A DNA stretch of 64,000 bases from Mesobacillus sp. S13 (GTDB taxonomy: Bacteria > Bacillota > Bacilli > Bacillales > Cytobacillaceae), in the NCBI RefSeq assembly GCF_020422885.1, contig NZ_CP084622.1, positions 1,135,001 to 1,199,000 on the forward strand, given 5' to 3'. The notes beneath the pieces were generated by a model. That model saw only the letters and a program-made list of their open reading frames with translations, made no database searches and was not told where the DNA came from. The position numbers and the translations under genes are program-made. This document shows, piece after piece, positions 23,968-31,983 of this stretch. Numbering within the stretch: the first letter of the stretch is position 1; every line of letters starts with the position of its first letter.

Positions 23968-23997
23968 ATAGTATCACGCAACTCATGGAAAGGTCAA
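23968..23997 (-). promoter_or_regulatory. Promoter of the riboswitch transcript
   Basis: On the minus strand TTGACC (23992-23997), an 18-bp spacer and TACTAT (23968-23973) place the start about 23 nt before the aptamer. Confidence 0.5.
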
Positions 23998-24072
23998 TTG
24001 CAATTCATAAAGTTTATCTATTTCTTGTTTTCTGATTATTAGGTTGGTGGAAGTTATTTTAAACCAACTTAA

Positions 24073-24110
24073 GACAGGTTTGAGGGAGAAACGAGAAAAG
24101 CTGTCAAAAG
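24073..24110. repeat. Lone repeat family D junction
   Basis: GACAGGTTTGAGGG...GAAAAGCTGTCAAAAG is the tail of one family D unit joined to the head of the next, as at 19275-19315. Confidence 0.6.
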
Positions 24111-24158
24111 AAGAGTATAGCTGTGTGCGATATCCAAGTCGAATTTTGAGGGATACAC

Positions 24159-24188
24159 TTACAGTAACAATGTATTTAACGATATAAT
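24159..24188 (+). promoter_or_regulatory. Promoter of the HEPN-like/CBS gene
   Basis: TTACAG (24159-24164), an 18-bp spacer and TATAAT (24183-24188). The start point would be near 24195, past the AGGAG at 24189-24193, so that site may not be in the RNA. See the finding on the very short leader. Confidence 0.55.
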
Positions 24189-24204
24189 AGGAGAAATTCC
24201 CTAT

Positions 24205-24957
24205 ATGAAACTGTTGGAAATGGAGTTGAAAAAATTGGCTGTTATCCAAAATGAGAAGCGTTCAGAAAGATTCGAAGTGGCTTTTAACCGTATCCACGCA
24301 TGGCTGCAACGGATTACAAGAAATGCGACAACAGATAAATATTCAGAGCTGCTTAGGATCAATTATTCCAGGCACTCAATCATCCGCAAATATTATCATG
24401 ATTTGAAAATGTATGGGCGCCTGCGTAATTCACTTGTTCATGACAAAATTGCTCTTGATTATTACATAGCTGAACCACATGAAAAAGTAGTGGAGAAAAT
24501 CGAAAGGATTGCCAGCCAGGTATCAGATCCTAAGAATGCACTGGATATCGCAACAAGACCGGTGTTTTATTTTAAAGAAGATGCAAGTTTAGTTGATGTC
24601 TTGAAAATTATCCAGAAGAGGGCTTATTCACAGTTTCCTGTCTATGATGAAAATGGGTTCAAGTGGCTGTTGACTTCAAATTGTATTGCCCAGTGGCTAG
24701 CAGGCAATTTGCTGGAGGAGAGCAGGATGATAGAGGATGTAAAAATCCGCGACCTGGAATATCTTCATTCAAAGAGATTTGTAGAGTTTGCCGCAAAAAA
24801 TTCGGATATTTTCTCAATAGAGGATGTCTTTGAAAAATACCACCTTGAAAACAAGAAGCTGGAAGCAGTATTAATCACTGAAAATGGTAAAGCGTCCGAG
24901 CGGCCAATCGGGATCATCACACCATGGGATTTGGTAGAAATCGACGTTTTGGACTAA
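24205..24957 (+). CDS. CBS-pair protein with an N-terminal HEPN-like motif
   Basis: A 250-residue two-part protein. The N-terminal 95 residues are helical and hold RLRNSLVHD at 72-80, so R74-N75-x3-H79 fits the Rx4-6H motif of HEPN domains, many of which are RNases. From about 112 (ALDIATRPVFYFKEDASLVDVLKIIQKRAYSQFPVYDENGFKWLLT) to the end there are two CBS motifs, the second ending in RPIGIITPWDLVEIDVLD; CBS pairs usually bind adenine nucleotides. A nucleotide-gated RNA-binding or RNA-cutting role is a guess. The start is ATG 24205 or ATG 24220. It is monocistronic and I do not know a named family for this combination. Confidence 0.78.
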   Translation: MKLLEMELKKLAVIQNEKRSERFEVAFNRIHAWLQRITRNATTDKYSELLRINYSRHSIIRKYYHDLKMYGRLRNSLVHDKIALDYYIAEPHEKVVEKIERIASQVSDPKNALDIATRPVFYFKEDASLVDVLKIIQKRAYSQFPVYDENGFKWLLTSNCIAQWLAGNLLEESRMIEDVKIRDLEYLHSKRFVEFAAKNSDIFSIEDVFEKYHLENKKLEAVLITENGKASERPIGIITPWDLVEIDVLD

Positions 24958-25130
24958 AAAGACGATAAGGAGAAAACCCCTATATGGGTATGCGAAATCC
25001 CTTTGTTAAGGAGTTTTTGACAAATTTTTGACGAGAATATGTGAATAAAAAATGAACTAAATGGAAAAACCCCCCTGTTTGGATCTTAACTTACTATAAT
25101 GATAGTGTAATCCAAATGGAGGTGCCAATA

Positions 25131-25451
25131 ATGAACGTAACAACGATTATTGAATTGGAAAATCGTGAAGTTGAGAAGATGGCTGGCGCAAAATTAGTAT
25201 TTATACAGGAACAGATTGATGCAAATATCGTGGAAACATGCGTTGATTGTTTTAAATATGAAGGTTCTGAAGATTGCCTGGACACAGATGATGCGATGCA
25301 AAAGGTGTTTAATGCATTAAAAGCGGATGGGTTGATTCCTGAAGCAGTACAAGATTTTTCATATGAGATGCCTTCTTGTGAGAGATTGAGAAAAGATGTG
25401 TATGAAGAGCAGGACATGCCGCAAAAAGTGGTTCTAAGCTTTGCTATATAA
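25131..25451 (+). CDS. 106-residue protein with Cys pairs, unknown
   Basis: GGAGGTG stands eight bases before the ATG at 25131. The protein has a mixed alpha/beta look and the Cys pattern C37-x2-C40-x8-C49 (VDCFKYEGSEDC), with another Cys near 84 in EMPSCERL. This could bind a metal or form a disulfide. TATAAT lies at 25095-25100. There is no membrane segment, and a terminator follows. I do not recognise the family. Confidence 0.75.
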   Translation: MNVTTIIELENREVEKMAGAKLVFIQEQIDANIVETCVDCFKYEGSEDCLDTDDAMQKVFNALKADGLIPEAVQDFSYEMPSCERLRKDVYEEQDMPQKVVLSFAI

Positions 25452-25457
25452 TTCTTG

Positions 25458-25491
25458 AAAAAGGAGTTCTTTCGAGGAGCTCCTTTTTTAA
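25458..25491 (+). terminator. Terminator after the 106-residue gene
   Basis: AAAAAGGAG (25458-25466) pairs with CTCCTTTTT (25480-25488). Confidence 0.85.
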
Positions 25492-25576
25492 GTCGATTTC
25501 AAACACTTTTATTAAAAACGTGACTTTTATCAAAGAGAAGATAGGAAGAAATTTATATAATGAATTTGGTATAAAA

Positions 25577-25590
25577 TGAAAACGCTTTCA
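25577..25590 (+). promoter_or_regulatory. cre site of the oxidoreductase operon
   Basis: TGAAAACGCTTTCA matches the cre consensus TGWAANCGNTNWCA at all 14 positions. It sits 18 bp before the first gene of the operon and just after TATAAA/TATAAT -10 candidates, so CcpA should repress the operon on good sugars. Confidence 0.8.
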
Positions 25591-25608
25591 ACGGAGAGGA
25601 GGTAACCG

Positions 25609-26286
25609 ATGAAACAAGGAGCAGACATCACCATCATTACCGGCCATTTTGGCAGCGGTAAAACCGAGATATCACTCAATCTAGCTTTGGAGGCAAGGAA
25701 AACAAAGGCCAGGACGGCCGTTGCAGATTTGGACATCGTGAATCCATATTATCGCGCAAGGGACGCCAGGGAAATTTTAAATCAAAACGGAATAGAACTG
25801 ATCGCACCAGCTGAAAGACTTGCAGCAGCAGATTTACCGATTGTTCCTGGAGATATGGGCAGGGTGATTTACGATCCAGAATATAAGCTGATCGTCGATG
25901 CTGGCGGGGATAAGGATGGAGCTACGGCATTAGGGCAATTTTACAACGATTGGAAAGATATGAAGCTTGAAGTGTTGTTTATCTTGAACGCCAACCGACC
26001 ATATGTCAGTACTCTGGAGGGTGCGGTGGAGACATTGCAAAAAATTGAAGCAGCTTCGAGGCTGAAAATAACAGGAATCATCAATAACTCTAATGTTGGA
26101 TCGGAGACGACCATTCAAGATGTTGAAAAGGGGCTGGCGTTATGTAAGGAGTTGTCAGATCAATTGGGGATTCCTTTGCTGACAACGATGGTGCCAGAGC
26201 ATCTATCAGCTGAAAGTGCCCGAATTGAGGCGGAATCTCCAGTGAAGGTGATGACAAGGTATTTAAAATTGCCATGGGAAATGTAA
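25609..26286 (+). CDS. MinD/ParA-type P-loop ATPase heading the oxidoreductase operon
   Basis: The 225-residue protein has the deviant Walker A GHFGSGKTEISLNLALEA at 12-29, the switch ADLDIVNPYYRARD and IVDAGGDKDGA, as in MinD, CooC and Mrp-like ATPases. Such ATPases often load metal or Fe-S clusters. Here the gene is followed 14 bases later by a ferredoxin gene and three 2-oxoacid oxidoreductase subunits, so a maturation or chaperone role for that Fe-S/TPP enzyme is likely; this is inference. GGAGAGGAGG precedes the ATG. A perfect cre box lies upstream. It contains no membrane-targeting helix of the MinD type at its C-terminus. Confidence 0.85.
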   Translation: MKQGADITIITGHFGSGKTEISLNLALEARKTKARTAVADLDIVNPYYRARDAREILNQNGIELIAPAERLAAADLPIVPGDMGRVIYDPEYKLIVDAGGDKDGATALGQFYNDWKDMKLEVLFILNANRPYVSTLEGAVETLQKIEAASRLKITGIINNSNVGSETTIQDVEKGLALCKELSDQLGIPLLTTMVPEHLSAESARIEAESPVKVMTRYLKLPWEM

Positions 26287-26300
26287 AGGAGGTAAAAGCG

Positions 26301-26531
26301 GTGGAGCAGAGAGTTATATTTAACGAGGAAACTTGCAAATCATGTAAGCTGTGCGTGAATGCTTGTCCGACAAATGTCATTTATCTTGCGGATTACTTGA
26401 ATGAGAAAGGCTACCGGCCGGCGGTTGTGACAGACCAGGAAAATTGTATCAGCTGTGGCAAGTGCGCGCAAATGTGTCCAGATTCAGTGATTACTGTCTA
26501 TAGGCCTGAAAAAGTAAGGAAATCTGTATAG
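26301..26531 (+). CDS. 2-oxoacid:acceptor oxidoreductase, ferredoxin-like delta subunit
   Basis: A 76-residue bacterial-type ferredoxin with two [4Fe-4S] motifs, C12-x2-C15-x2-C18-x3-C22-P and C49-x2-C52-x2-C55-x3-C59-P. In four-subunit pyruvate, ketoisovalerate or 2-oxoglutarate oxidoreductases this subunit carries electrons to free ferredoxin. The start is GTG at 26301 with AAAGGAGG eight bases upstream; the in-frame ATG at 26274 lies inside the ATPase gene and has no site. It is followed by the alpha subunit gene after 16 bases. Confidence 0.9.
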   Translation: MEQRVIFNEETCKSCKLCVNACPTNVIYLADYLNEKGYRPAVVTDQENCISCGKCAQMCPDSVITVYRPEKVRKSV

Positions 26532-26547
26532 CGAAGGAGACTTGACA

Positions 26548-27612
26548 ATGGGGAAAGTACTTATGAAGGGGAACGAGGTTATCGCGGAAGCTGCTGTCCA
26601 TGCGGGTTGCAAGTATTTTTTCGGTTATCCGATCACACCGCAGAGTGAACTTGTTGCCTATATGGCCAGAAGGCTGCCAGAGGTTGGCGGGTTATTTTTA
26701 CAGGCGGAAAGTGAAGTAGCAGCAATCAATATGGTATATGGAGCGGCCGGAACTGGTGTCCGCGTGATGACATCATCATCGAGCCCGGGTTTCAGCTTGA
26801 AGCAGGAAGGGATTTCATACCTGGTCGGTGCAGAACTGCCGGCCCTGATTGTGAATGTTGTCCGTGGGGGTCCTGGACTTGGCAATATCCAGCCTGCGCA
26901 ATCGGACTATTTCCAGGTGACAAAAGGAGGTGGCCATGGTGATTACCATACACCTGTCCTTGCTCCATCAACGCTTCAGGAAATCATTGACCTGACAGAA
27001 GCAGCATTTGATATTGCCGACCGCTACCGTACGCCTGTCATCCTGCTTGGGGATGGCATGCTCGGACAGATGATGGAGCCGGTTGAATTCAAAGAATGGA
27101 AGGAAAGAGAGCCGGAACAGAAGGAATGGGCAACGACCGGTATCCGCGGCGATGGAAAACCTAGAATAATCTCCTCCCTTGAATTGAATGCCGATGCGCT
27201 TGAAAAGCGGAATGAACTTTTACAGAAAAAGTTTGCCTTGATCAAGCAAAATGAAGCAAGATACGAAACGTTTGAAATCGATGATGCCGAGTATATCGTA
27301 ACTGCTTACGGAACAGCTGCAAGGATTGCCTTGAATGCGATCAATAAAGCGAGAAAAGATGGACTGAAAATCGGGATGATCCGGCCGATTACGCTGTGGC
27401 CATTCCCTGAGCAGCCGTTCATTGAAACACGTGACAGGGTGAAAGGTTATCTTTCAGTCGAGATGAGTGCTGGCCAGATGGTTGAGGATGTCAGGCTTGC
27501 CGTTGAGGGCCGGACCCAAGTTTCATTCTTTGGGCGCACTGGCGGGGTTGTTCCTACTCAGGAAGAAATATTTGACCAAATCGTCAAGCTGGCTGGGGGT
27601 GTCGAGGTATGA
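26548..27612 (+). CDS. korA: 2-oxoacid:acceptor oxidoreductase alpha subunit (VorB/KorA type)
   Basis: The 354 residues hold the pyrimidine-binding and core domains of a TPP-dependent 2-oxoacid:ferredoxin oxidoreductase. Marks are [29 protein letters not shown] at the N-terminus, [52 protein letters not shown], and [19 protein letters not shown]. The pattern fits the four-subunit ketoisovalerate (Vor) or 2-oxoglutarate (Kor) enzymes; I cannot tell which substrate. AAGGAGA precedes the ATG at 26548. Its stop overlaps the beta-subunit start (ATGA). Confidence 0.92.
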   Translation: MGKVLMKGNEVIAEAAVHAGCKYFFGYPITPQSELVAYMARRLPEVGGLFLQAESEVAAINMVYGAAGTGVRVMTSSSSPGFSLKQEGISYLVGAELPALIVNVVRGGPGLGNIQPAQSDYFQVTKGGGHGDYHTPVLAPSTLQEIIDLTEAAFDIADRYRTPVILLGDGMLGQMMEPVEFKEWKEREPEQKEWATTGIRGDGKPRIISSLELNADALEKRNELLQKKFALIKQNEARYETFEIDDAEYIVTAYGTAARIALNAINKARKDGLKIGMIRPITLWPFPEQPFIETRDRVKGYLSVEMSAGQMVEDVRLAVEGRTQVSFFGRTGGVVPTQEEIFDQIVKLAGGVEV

Positions 27613-28367
27613 CAATGAAAACTGTGTTCGAGAAAACAACAGGATTGACTGCTAACCAGACGCACTACTGCCCGGGCTGTACGCACGGAATCATCCATAG
27701 GATGGTTGGTGAAGTGCTCGAAGAAATGGGGATTCTAGAGGATACAGTTGGAGTTGCTTCTGTCGGGTGCTCTGTGCTGTCCTATGAATATTTCAATTGT
27801 GATATGACCCAGGCAGCCCATGGCAGAGCTCCTGCAGTAGCAACAGGCATCAAGCGCGTTTTGCCTGACCGTTTTGTTTTTACCTACCAGGGAGATGGCG
27901 ATCTTGCATCGATTGGGATAGCTGAGGCTGTCCATGCCGCTGCAAGAGGTGAAAATATTACCGTCATATTTGTGAATAATGCGATCTATGGCATGACGGG
28001 GGGCCAAATGGCTCCAACTACATTAGTTGGCCAGAAAACAGCAACAACCCCATTCGGCCGGGATGGGAGCATCCAGGGATTGCCGATCCGCGTGAGTGAA
28101 ATGCTGTCAACTCTGGACGGAACAGCCTATATCGAACGAGTTTCAACGCATGACGTGCCGAATATCATCAAAGCGAAGAAAGCGATCCGCAAGGCATTTG
28201 AAACACAGAAGCAGGGACTAGGTTTCTCTATGGTCGAGGTCCTTTCCAGCTGTCCGACGAACTGGGGCCTTGACCCAAATGAATCGCTGGATTGGATTAA
28301 GGATAATATGGTGCCTGCCTATCCTCTAGGAGTGTATAAGAATTCACAGAAGGGGGATGGTCGCTGA
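27609..28367 (+). CDS. korB: 2-oxoacid:acceptor oxidoreductase beta subunit (TPP-binding)
   Basis: The 252-residue beta subunit binds thiamine diphosphate. The motif [44 protein letters not shown] contains the GDG...NN TPP/Mg site, and an N-terminal pair HYCPGCTHG (C21, C24) helps hold an Fe-S cluster in relatives. It overlaps the alpha gene by four bases and the gamma gene by one, indicating translational coupling. Together with the other subunits it would decarboxylate a 2-oxoacid to an acyl-CoA and reduce ferredoxin. Confidence 0.93.
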   Translation: MTMKTVFEKTTGLTANQTHYCPGCTHGIIHRMVGEVLEEMGILEDTVGVASVGCSVLSYEYFNCDMTQAAHGRAPAVATGIKRVLPDRFVFTYQGDGDLASIGIAEAVHAAARGENITVIFVNNAIYGMTGGQMAPTTLVGQKTATTPFGRDGSIQGLPIRVSEMLSTLDGTAYIERVSTHDVPNIIKAKKAIRKAFETQKQGLGFSMVEVLSSCPTNWGLDPNESLDWIKDNMVPAYPLGVYKNSQKGDGR

Positions 28368-28912
28368 TGGAGGAAATTTTGATTGCCGGCTTTGGCGGGC
28401 AGGGTGTCATGTCGATGGGCCAGTTGATTGCCTATGCCGGGATGAAGGAAGGAAAGTTTGTATCATGGCTGCCTTCATACGGACCTGAACAGCGAGGAGG
28501 TACGGCCAACTGTGCAGTCGTGGTCAGCGAGGAACAGGTCGGTTCACCGCTTGTTTCAAGACCGAGTACAGCGATCGTGCTGAATAACCCTTCATATGAA
28601 AAATTTGAGCCGATGGTCAGGGCTGGCGGGTTATTAATAGTAAACTCTTCCCTGATTTCAAAAGGATCGGAAAGAAATGATATAAGAGTGTTAAATATAG
28701 ATGCAACCGACAAAGCGAACGAACTTGGCAATTCGAAAATCGCGAATATGATTCTACTGGGAGCGTTCCTGGAGGAAACAGGCATACTATCTGATGACTC
28801 CATTTTGGAAGCATTGAAGAAAGTGCTCTCACCGGAAAAGCACTCTCTTTTGGAAATCAACCGGCAGGCACTTGAACTCGGCCGGTCCATGGCCAACATA
28901 GCTACAACGTAG
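28367..28912 (+). CDS. korC: 2-oxoacid:acceptor oxidoreductase gamma subunit
   Basis: The 181-residue gamma subunit has the family start EEILIAGFGGQGVMSMGQLIAYAGMKEGKFVSWLPSYGPEQRGGTANCAVVVSEEQVGSP, with the GFGGQGV CoA-binding loop. It ends a five-gene operon (ATPase, delta, alpha, beta, gamma) with overlapping junctions. A hairpin (GAAGCAG...CTGCTTC, about 28979-29007) follows but lacks a clear T run. Confidence 0.93.
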   Translation: MEEILIAGFGGQGVMSMGQLIAYAGMKEGKFVSWLPSYGPEQRGGTANCAVVVSEEQVGSPLVSRPSTAIVLNNPSYEKFEPMVRAGGLLIVNSSLISKGSERNDIRVLNIDATDKANELGNSKIANMILLGAFLEETGILSDDSILEALKKVLSPEKHSLLEINRQALELGRSMANIATT

Positions 28913-28978
28913 GACAGATTACTAGCAGAAGTAAACAAAAACATCCGGTAAATCTAAATAAATAACTTAACGATCAAA

Positions 28979-29007
28979 GAAGCAGTTCAAGTGAACCGGA
29001 CTGCTTC
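28979..29007 (+). terminator. Possible terminator of the oxidoreductase operon
   Basis: AGAAGCAGTTC pairs with the later GAAC...CTGCTTC. Only a weak T-rich tail follows, so the call is tentative. Confidence 0.45.
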
Positions 29008-29013
29008 ATTGTG

Positions 29014-29205
29014 TCATAAGCGGAGATTTTCCGGTTAGACTGCAAAATAGAGCTGAATTGGGGGGGATTAGCGGAGATTTTCCGGTTAAACAAAGAAAAA
29101 TCACCTAAATTTATGTTTTTTGAGTAATTAGTCGGAATCTATCCGTCTATTTAAGCTGTTTTCAAAACTATTTCGTCAATAAGAGAAAGTTCTCCGCTTA
29201 TTTTT
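29014..29205. repeat. Intergenic repeat family A, second locus, four units
   Basis: GCGGAGATTTTCCGGTTA occurs at 29020 and 29071, CGGAATCTATCCGTCTATT at 29133, and a fourth unit ends TTCTCCGCTTATTTTT at 29190. Spacings are about 51, 61 and 50 bp, nearly the same series as at 459-2212. The rest of 28913-29324 shows nothing else. Confidence 0.75.
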
Positions 29206-29324
29206 CAGCACAACTTGATTCACTGGGCTGGCTCAATTTTTGTATGCTTTTTCAAATGCTAAAATTCGTGTTAATACCAGTTTGTATAACTCAAAATCAA
29301 CTGGTCATTCAAAATACGACATCC

Positions 29325-29849
29325 TTATCCCAAGAGCTCTAAAATCAACGGAACGGCTGCCTGGAGTGAAGGAGCCTGCTGATCCGCCGCTGTTTCTTCG
29401 TTACCGATGAATACTGTTTTACAGCCCGCTTTTTTGCCTGCTTCGATATCGCGCTCATGATCTCCGACCATGACACTTCCTGTCAATTCGATATTGTGCC
29501 TGTTTGCCAGATCAAGAAGCATTCCGGCATTTGGTTTTCGGCATTCGCAGCCGGCCTTAGGTTTATGCGGGCAGTAGGCAACCTCTTTAATATGGCCGCC
29601 ATGCTCTTTGATCATCTTCACCATATGGTCATGGATTTCCTGGAGGCGTTTTTCCTTCAGGAATCCTAGGCCGACGCCTCCCTGGTTTGTAACGACAAAA
29701 ATTTCATATCCAGCTTTGCTCAATTCCGCGACTGCTTCTGCTGCTCCTTCAAGCAGATAAAGATCTTCGGGTCGATTAACGAATTTCACCCGGTGGGACA
29801 GTACTTCATTCAGGACCCCGTCCCGGTCCAGGAATATGGCTTTTTTCAT
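29325..29849 (-). CDS. HAD-IIIA phosphatase, GmhB-like
   Basis: The 174-residue enzyme resembles D,D-heptose 1,7-bisphosphate phosphatase GmhB and histidinol-phosphate phosphatase. HAD motifs are FLDRDGVLN (D8, D10), VTNQGG and VGDHERDIEAG (D130, D134). The zinc loop C93-x-H95...C101-x-C103 in CPHKPKAGCECRKP is intact. In a Gram-positive without heptose LPS the substrate is uncertain; surface glycan heptose is one possibility. Its ATG overlaps the stop of the glycosylase gene by four bases, so the two are co-transcribed although functionally unrelated. Confidence 0.9.
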   Translation of the reverse strand: MKKAIFLDRDGVLNEVLSHRVKFVNRPEDLYLLEGAAEAVAELSKAGYEIFVVTNQGGVGLGFLKEKRLQEIHDHMVKMIKEHGGHIKEVAYCPHKPKAGCECRKPNAGMLLDLANRHNIELTGSVMVGDHERDIEAGKKAGCKTVFIGNEETAADQQAPSLQAAVPLILELLG

Positions 29850-30490
29850 TTTGATTCCCCTTTATTCAAGATGATTTTATCAGCATTCTGGTGGCGGGAA
29901 ACATAGCGGTTGCCAGTGATCCAGAAACGCCATGGATAGTCTTTCGCTTCACCGGAATTATCGATGCCGATCCTTTTGCCTGCTGAAATGCTGTCTGGCA
30001 CAATTCCTTGGGTGAGGTAAAGTGGTTTCTCTGTTAAGGGATGCCCATAATCTGACATCTTTATGCCCATCGCTTTGGTCAGCTTCCCGGGGCCATTTGT
30101 CAGATTGGGAGATTCCGGCATGCCCCGTCGCGTGATCATTAAATCAAGGCCTTCCAGTGGTTCAATTGCCCGAATCAGCACAGCTTCCGGATTGCCTTCT
30201 TCTCCACTTACGACATTGAAGAGAGTATGGGTGTGCATGACATAGGTGTAAGCAAGACCAGCCTGATGGAACATGACCTCCGTTCTCTTTGTCCGGCGAT
30301 TATTATAACTGTGTGCCGCCTGATCCATCGGCCCGATATAAGCTTCCGTTTCGACGATGATTCCGGCAGCTGTCCCTTCTTCTGTTTCTTTTACCAATAT
30401 GCAACCCAGCAGGGAAGAAGCCAATTCAAGAGTGGGCTGTTCGAAAAATCCATTGTTCACCGCGCTTGAAAGATTGTATTGTTCGCCCAT
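29846..30490 (-). CDS. DNA-3-methyladenine glycosylase (AAG/MPG family)
   Basis: The 214-residue enzyme should excise 3-methyladenine and related alkylated or deaminated purines from DNA. Family marks are SLLGCILVKE, IVETEAYIGPMDQAAHSYNNRRTKRTEVMFHQAGLAYTYVMHTH with the catalytic-type Glu in ETEAYIG, NVVSGEEGNPEAVLIRAIEPLEG, and LTNGPGKLTKAMGI. It is the first gene of a two-gene unit with the HAD phosphatase. AGGAG precedes the ATG. Slightly longer than B. subtilis Aag, mostly at the C-terminus. Confidence 0.93.
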   Translation of the reverse strand: MGEQYNLSSAVNNGFFEQPTLELASSLLGCILVKETEEGTAAGIIVETEAYIGPMDQAAHSYNNRRTKRTEVMFHQAGLAYTYVMHTHTLFNVVSGEEGNPEAVLIRAIEPLEGLDLMITRRGMPESPNLTNGPGKLTKAMGIKMSDYGHPLTEKPLYLTQGIVPDSISAGKRIGIDNSGEAKDYPWRFWITGNRYVSRHQNADKIILNKGESK

Positions 30491-30657
30491 ATGATCTCCT
30501 CATCATTCGTTTTTACCTTTATACCCTGCCAGAGGTTGACGCATCCATGTAATTTCGTCCTGACGACTTGATGATAAAAATAGCGGGAAAGTCCAAGATA
30601 GTTTATAGTAACGTTAAAGCTAATATTGATTTAGTGTTAATAAAGGGAGTATCAGAT

Positions 30658-31689
30658 ATGTGGAAAAAATGGGTATCGATTGCAGTGATTGCTGTAATCA
30701 TTTTTTTCCTTGTTCCTTATAGCCTTCCGCTCATTTTTGCTATGGTAACAGCAGTCATGCTCGAAGGAATGGTTCAATGGATCATCAAACGTTTTTCATT
30801 TAAGCGTGTTCAAGCTGTGATTGGTGTTTTTATCAGCTATGTGCTCTTCCTCGGTGTAATCGGGTATAATCTGGTCTCGATGATCGCTCATCAAGCAGTC
30901 TCCCTATCAGAACGAACTCCTACATTCGTCAGGGATATTTACAAGACGGCAATCCTTCCTATGATGGGCAAGTGGGAATTTTATTCTAAAAACTTCCCGG
31001 TGGAAGTCAGTGACCAGATCGAGACGACGATTGAATCGAATATTAATACGCTTGATTCTTTCTTACAGCAATTCATTGCCGGCACAATCAATTTATTGAC
31101 GGCCATACCAGGATTCATGATTGAATTTCTGGTTTATCTTATAGCGTTATTCTTGTTCAGTCTTGAACTTCCTAATCTGAAAATGAAGCTGGAGTCTCAT
31201 TTAAAGGAGCAAACCCAACAAAAGGTTTTCCTTGTTGGAAGCCAGTTAAACAAGGCAGGCATAGGTTTTTTAAAAGCTCAGGTAATCCTGAGCGCAGTCA
31301 CCTTTATGATGGCTTTGGCAGGACTCAGCATTCTTGGTGTTAACTATACAGGACTGCTGTCATTATTGATTGTCATTGTGGATATCCTGCCAATTCTCGG
31401 AACCGGGTCTGTATTGGTGCCATGGGCTGTCATTGCGATTTTGCAGGATAATCATTTTTTGGGAATAGGATTGATCATTCTCTTCCTCGTTATCACTGTT
31501 GTCCGCAGGGTGATCGAGCCAAAAATTTATTCAACAAACCTTGGCATATCACCGCTTGCTTCCCTGGTCAGCATGTATATCGGACTCAAACTGTTCGGGC
31601 TTGCTGGTATTTTTATCGGTCCAATCATCGTAATTATCTATGACACTTTAAGAAAAGCGAATGTGATTCGCCTTAACTTCAAGATTTAA
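30658..31689 (+). CDS. AI-2E family transporter (PerM/YtvI-type membrane protein)
   Basis: The 343-residue protein has about seven to eight membrane segments and a central soluble region (about 70-155). The C-terminal signature runs SLLIVIVDILPILGTGSVLVPWAVIAILQ and RRVIEPKIYSTNLGISPLASLVSMYIGLKLFGLAGIFIGPI. Members export AI-2, move sodium, or serve in sporulation (YtvI); the role here is not determined. The ATG at 30658 follows AAGGGAG. The frame is open for 30 more codons without a good site. A sspH gene follows. Confidence 0.87.
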   Translation: MWKKWVSIAVIAVIIFFLVPYSLPLIFAMVTAVMLEGMVQWIIKRFSFKRVQAVIGVFISYVLFLGVIGYNLVSMIAHQAVSLSERTPTFVRDIYKTAILPMMGKWEFYSKNFPVEVSDQIETTIESNINTLDSFLQQFIAGTINLLTAIPGFMIEFLVYLIALFLFSLELPNLKMKLESHLKEQTQQKVFLVGSQLNKAGIGFLKAQVILSAVTFMMALAGLSILGVNYTGLLSLLIVIVDILPILGTGSVLVPWAVIAILQDNHFLGIGLIILFLVITVVRRVIEPKIYSTNLGISPLASLVSMYIGLKLFGLAGIFIGPIIVIIYDTLRKANVIRLNFKI

Positions 31690-31695
31690 TATTTA

Positions 31696-31725
31696 GGATG
31701 CTTTTTTGGATAGCAGAACATGATT
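31696..31725 (+). promoter_or_regulatory. Candidate sigma-G/F promoter of sspH (first copy)
   Basis: GGATG (31696-31700), an 18-bp spacer and CATGATT (31719-31725) approximate the forespore consensus GHATR-N18-CATNHTA (4 of 5 and 6 of 7). Confidence 0.5.
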
Positions 31726-31767
31726 AAGCATAAATTATGTTTGTTACCAAGAAGGAGGAACTCAGGA

Positions 31768-31947
31768 ATGAATGTAGGCCGGGCAAAAGAAATCGTTGAG
31801 TCAGCAGAAATGATCAATGTAACGTATGATGGGAAGCCGATCATTATCCAGCATGTTGACGAGAAGAGTAAAATGGCAAGGATTTATTCAAAATCAGAAC
31901 CGGAAGTAGAAAGAGACGTTCCAGTCTTGAATTTAATAGAGGAATAG
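31768..31947 (+). CDS. sspH: H-type small acid-soluble spore protein SspH
   Basis: The 59-residue protein matches the SspH family: MNVGRAKEIVESAEMINVTYDGKPIIIQHVDE...ARIYSKSEPEVERDVPVLNLIEE. SspH is a minor SASP made in the forespore. GAAGGAGG stands before the ATG. A forespore-type promoter candidate lies 43 bp upstream. The window holds a second copy at 50413. The terminator that follows is shared with kinB. Confidence 0.92.
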   Translation: MNVGRAKEIVESAEMINVTYDGKPIIIQHVDEKSKMARIYSKSEPEVERDVPVLNLIEE

Positions 31948-31983
31948 AAAAACGGGAGAATTTTACGTCTCCCGTTTTTCTGT
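31948..31983. terminator. Bidirectional terminator between sspH and kinB
   Basis: AAAAACGGGAGA (31948-31959) pairs perfectly with TCTCCCGTTTTT (31968-31979). Confidence 0.93.
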
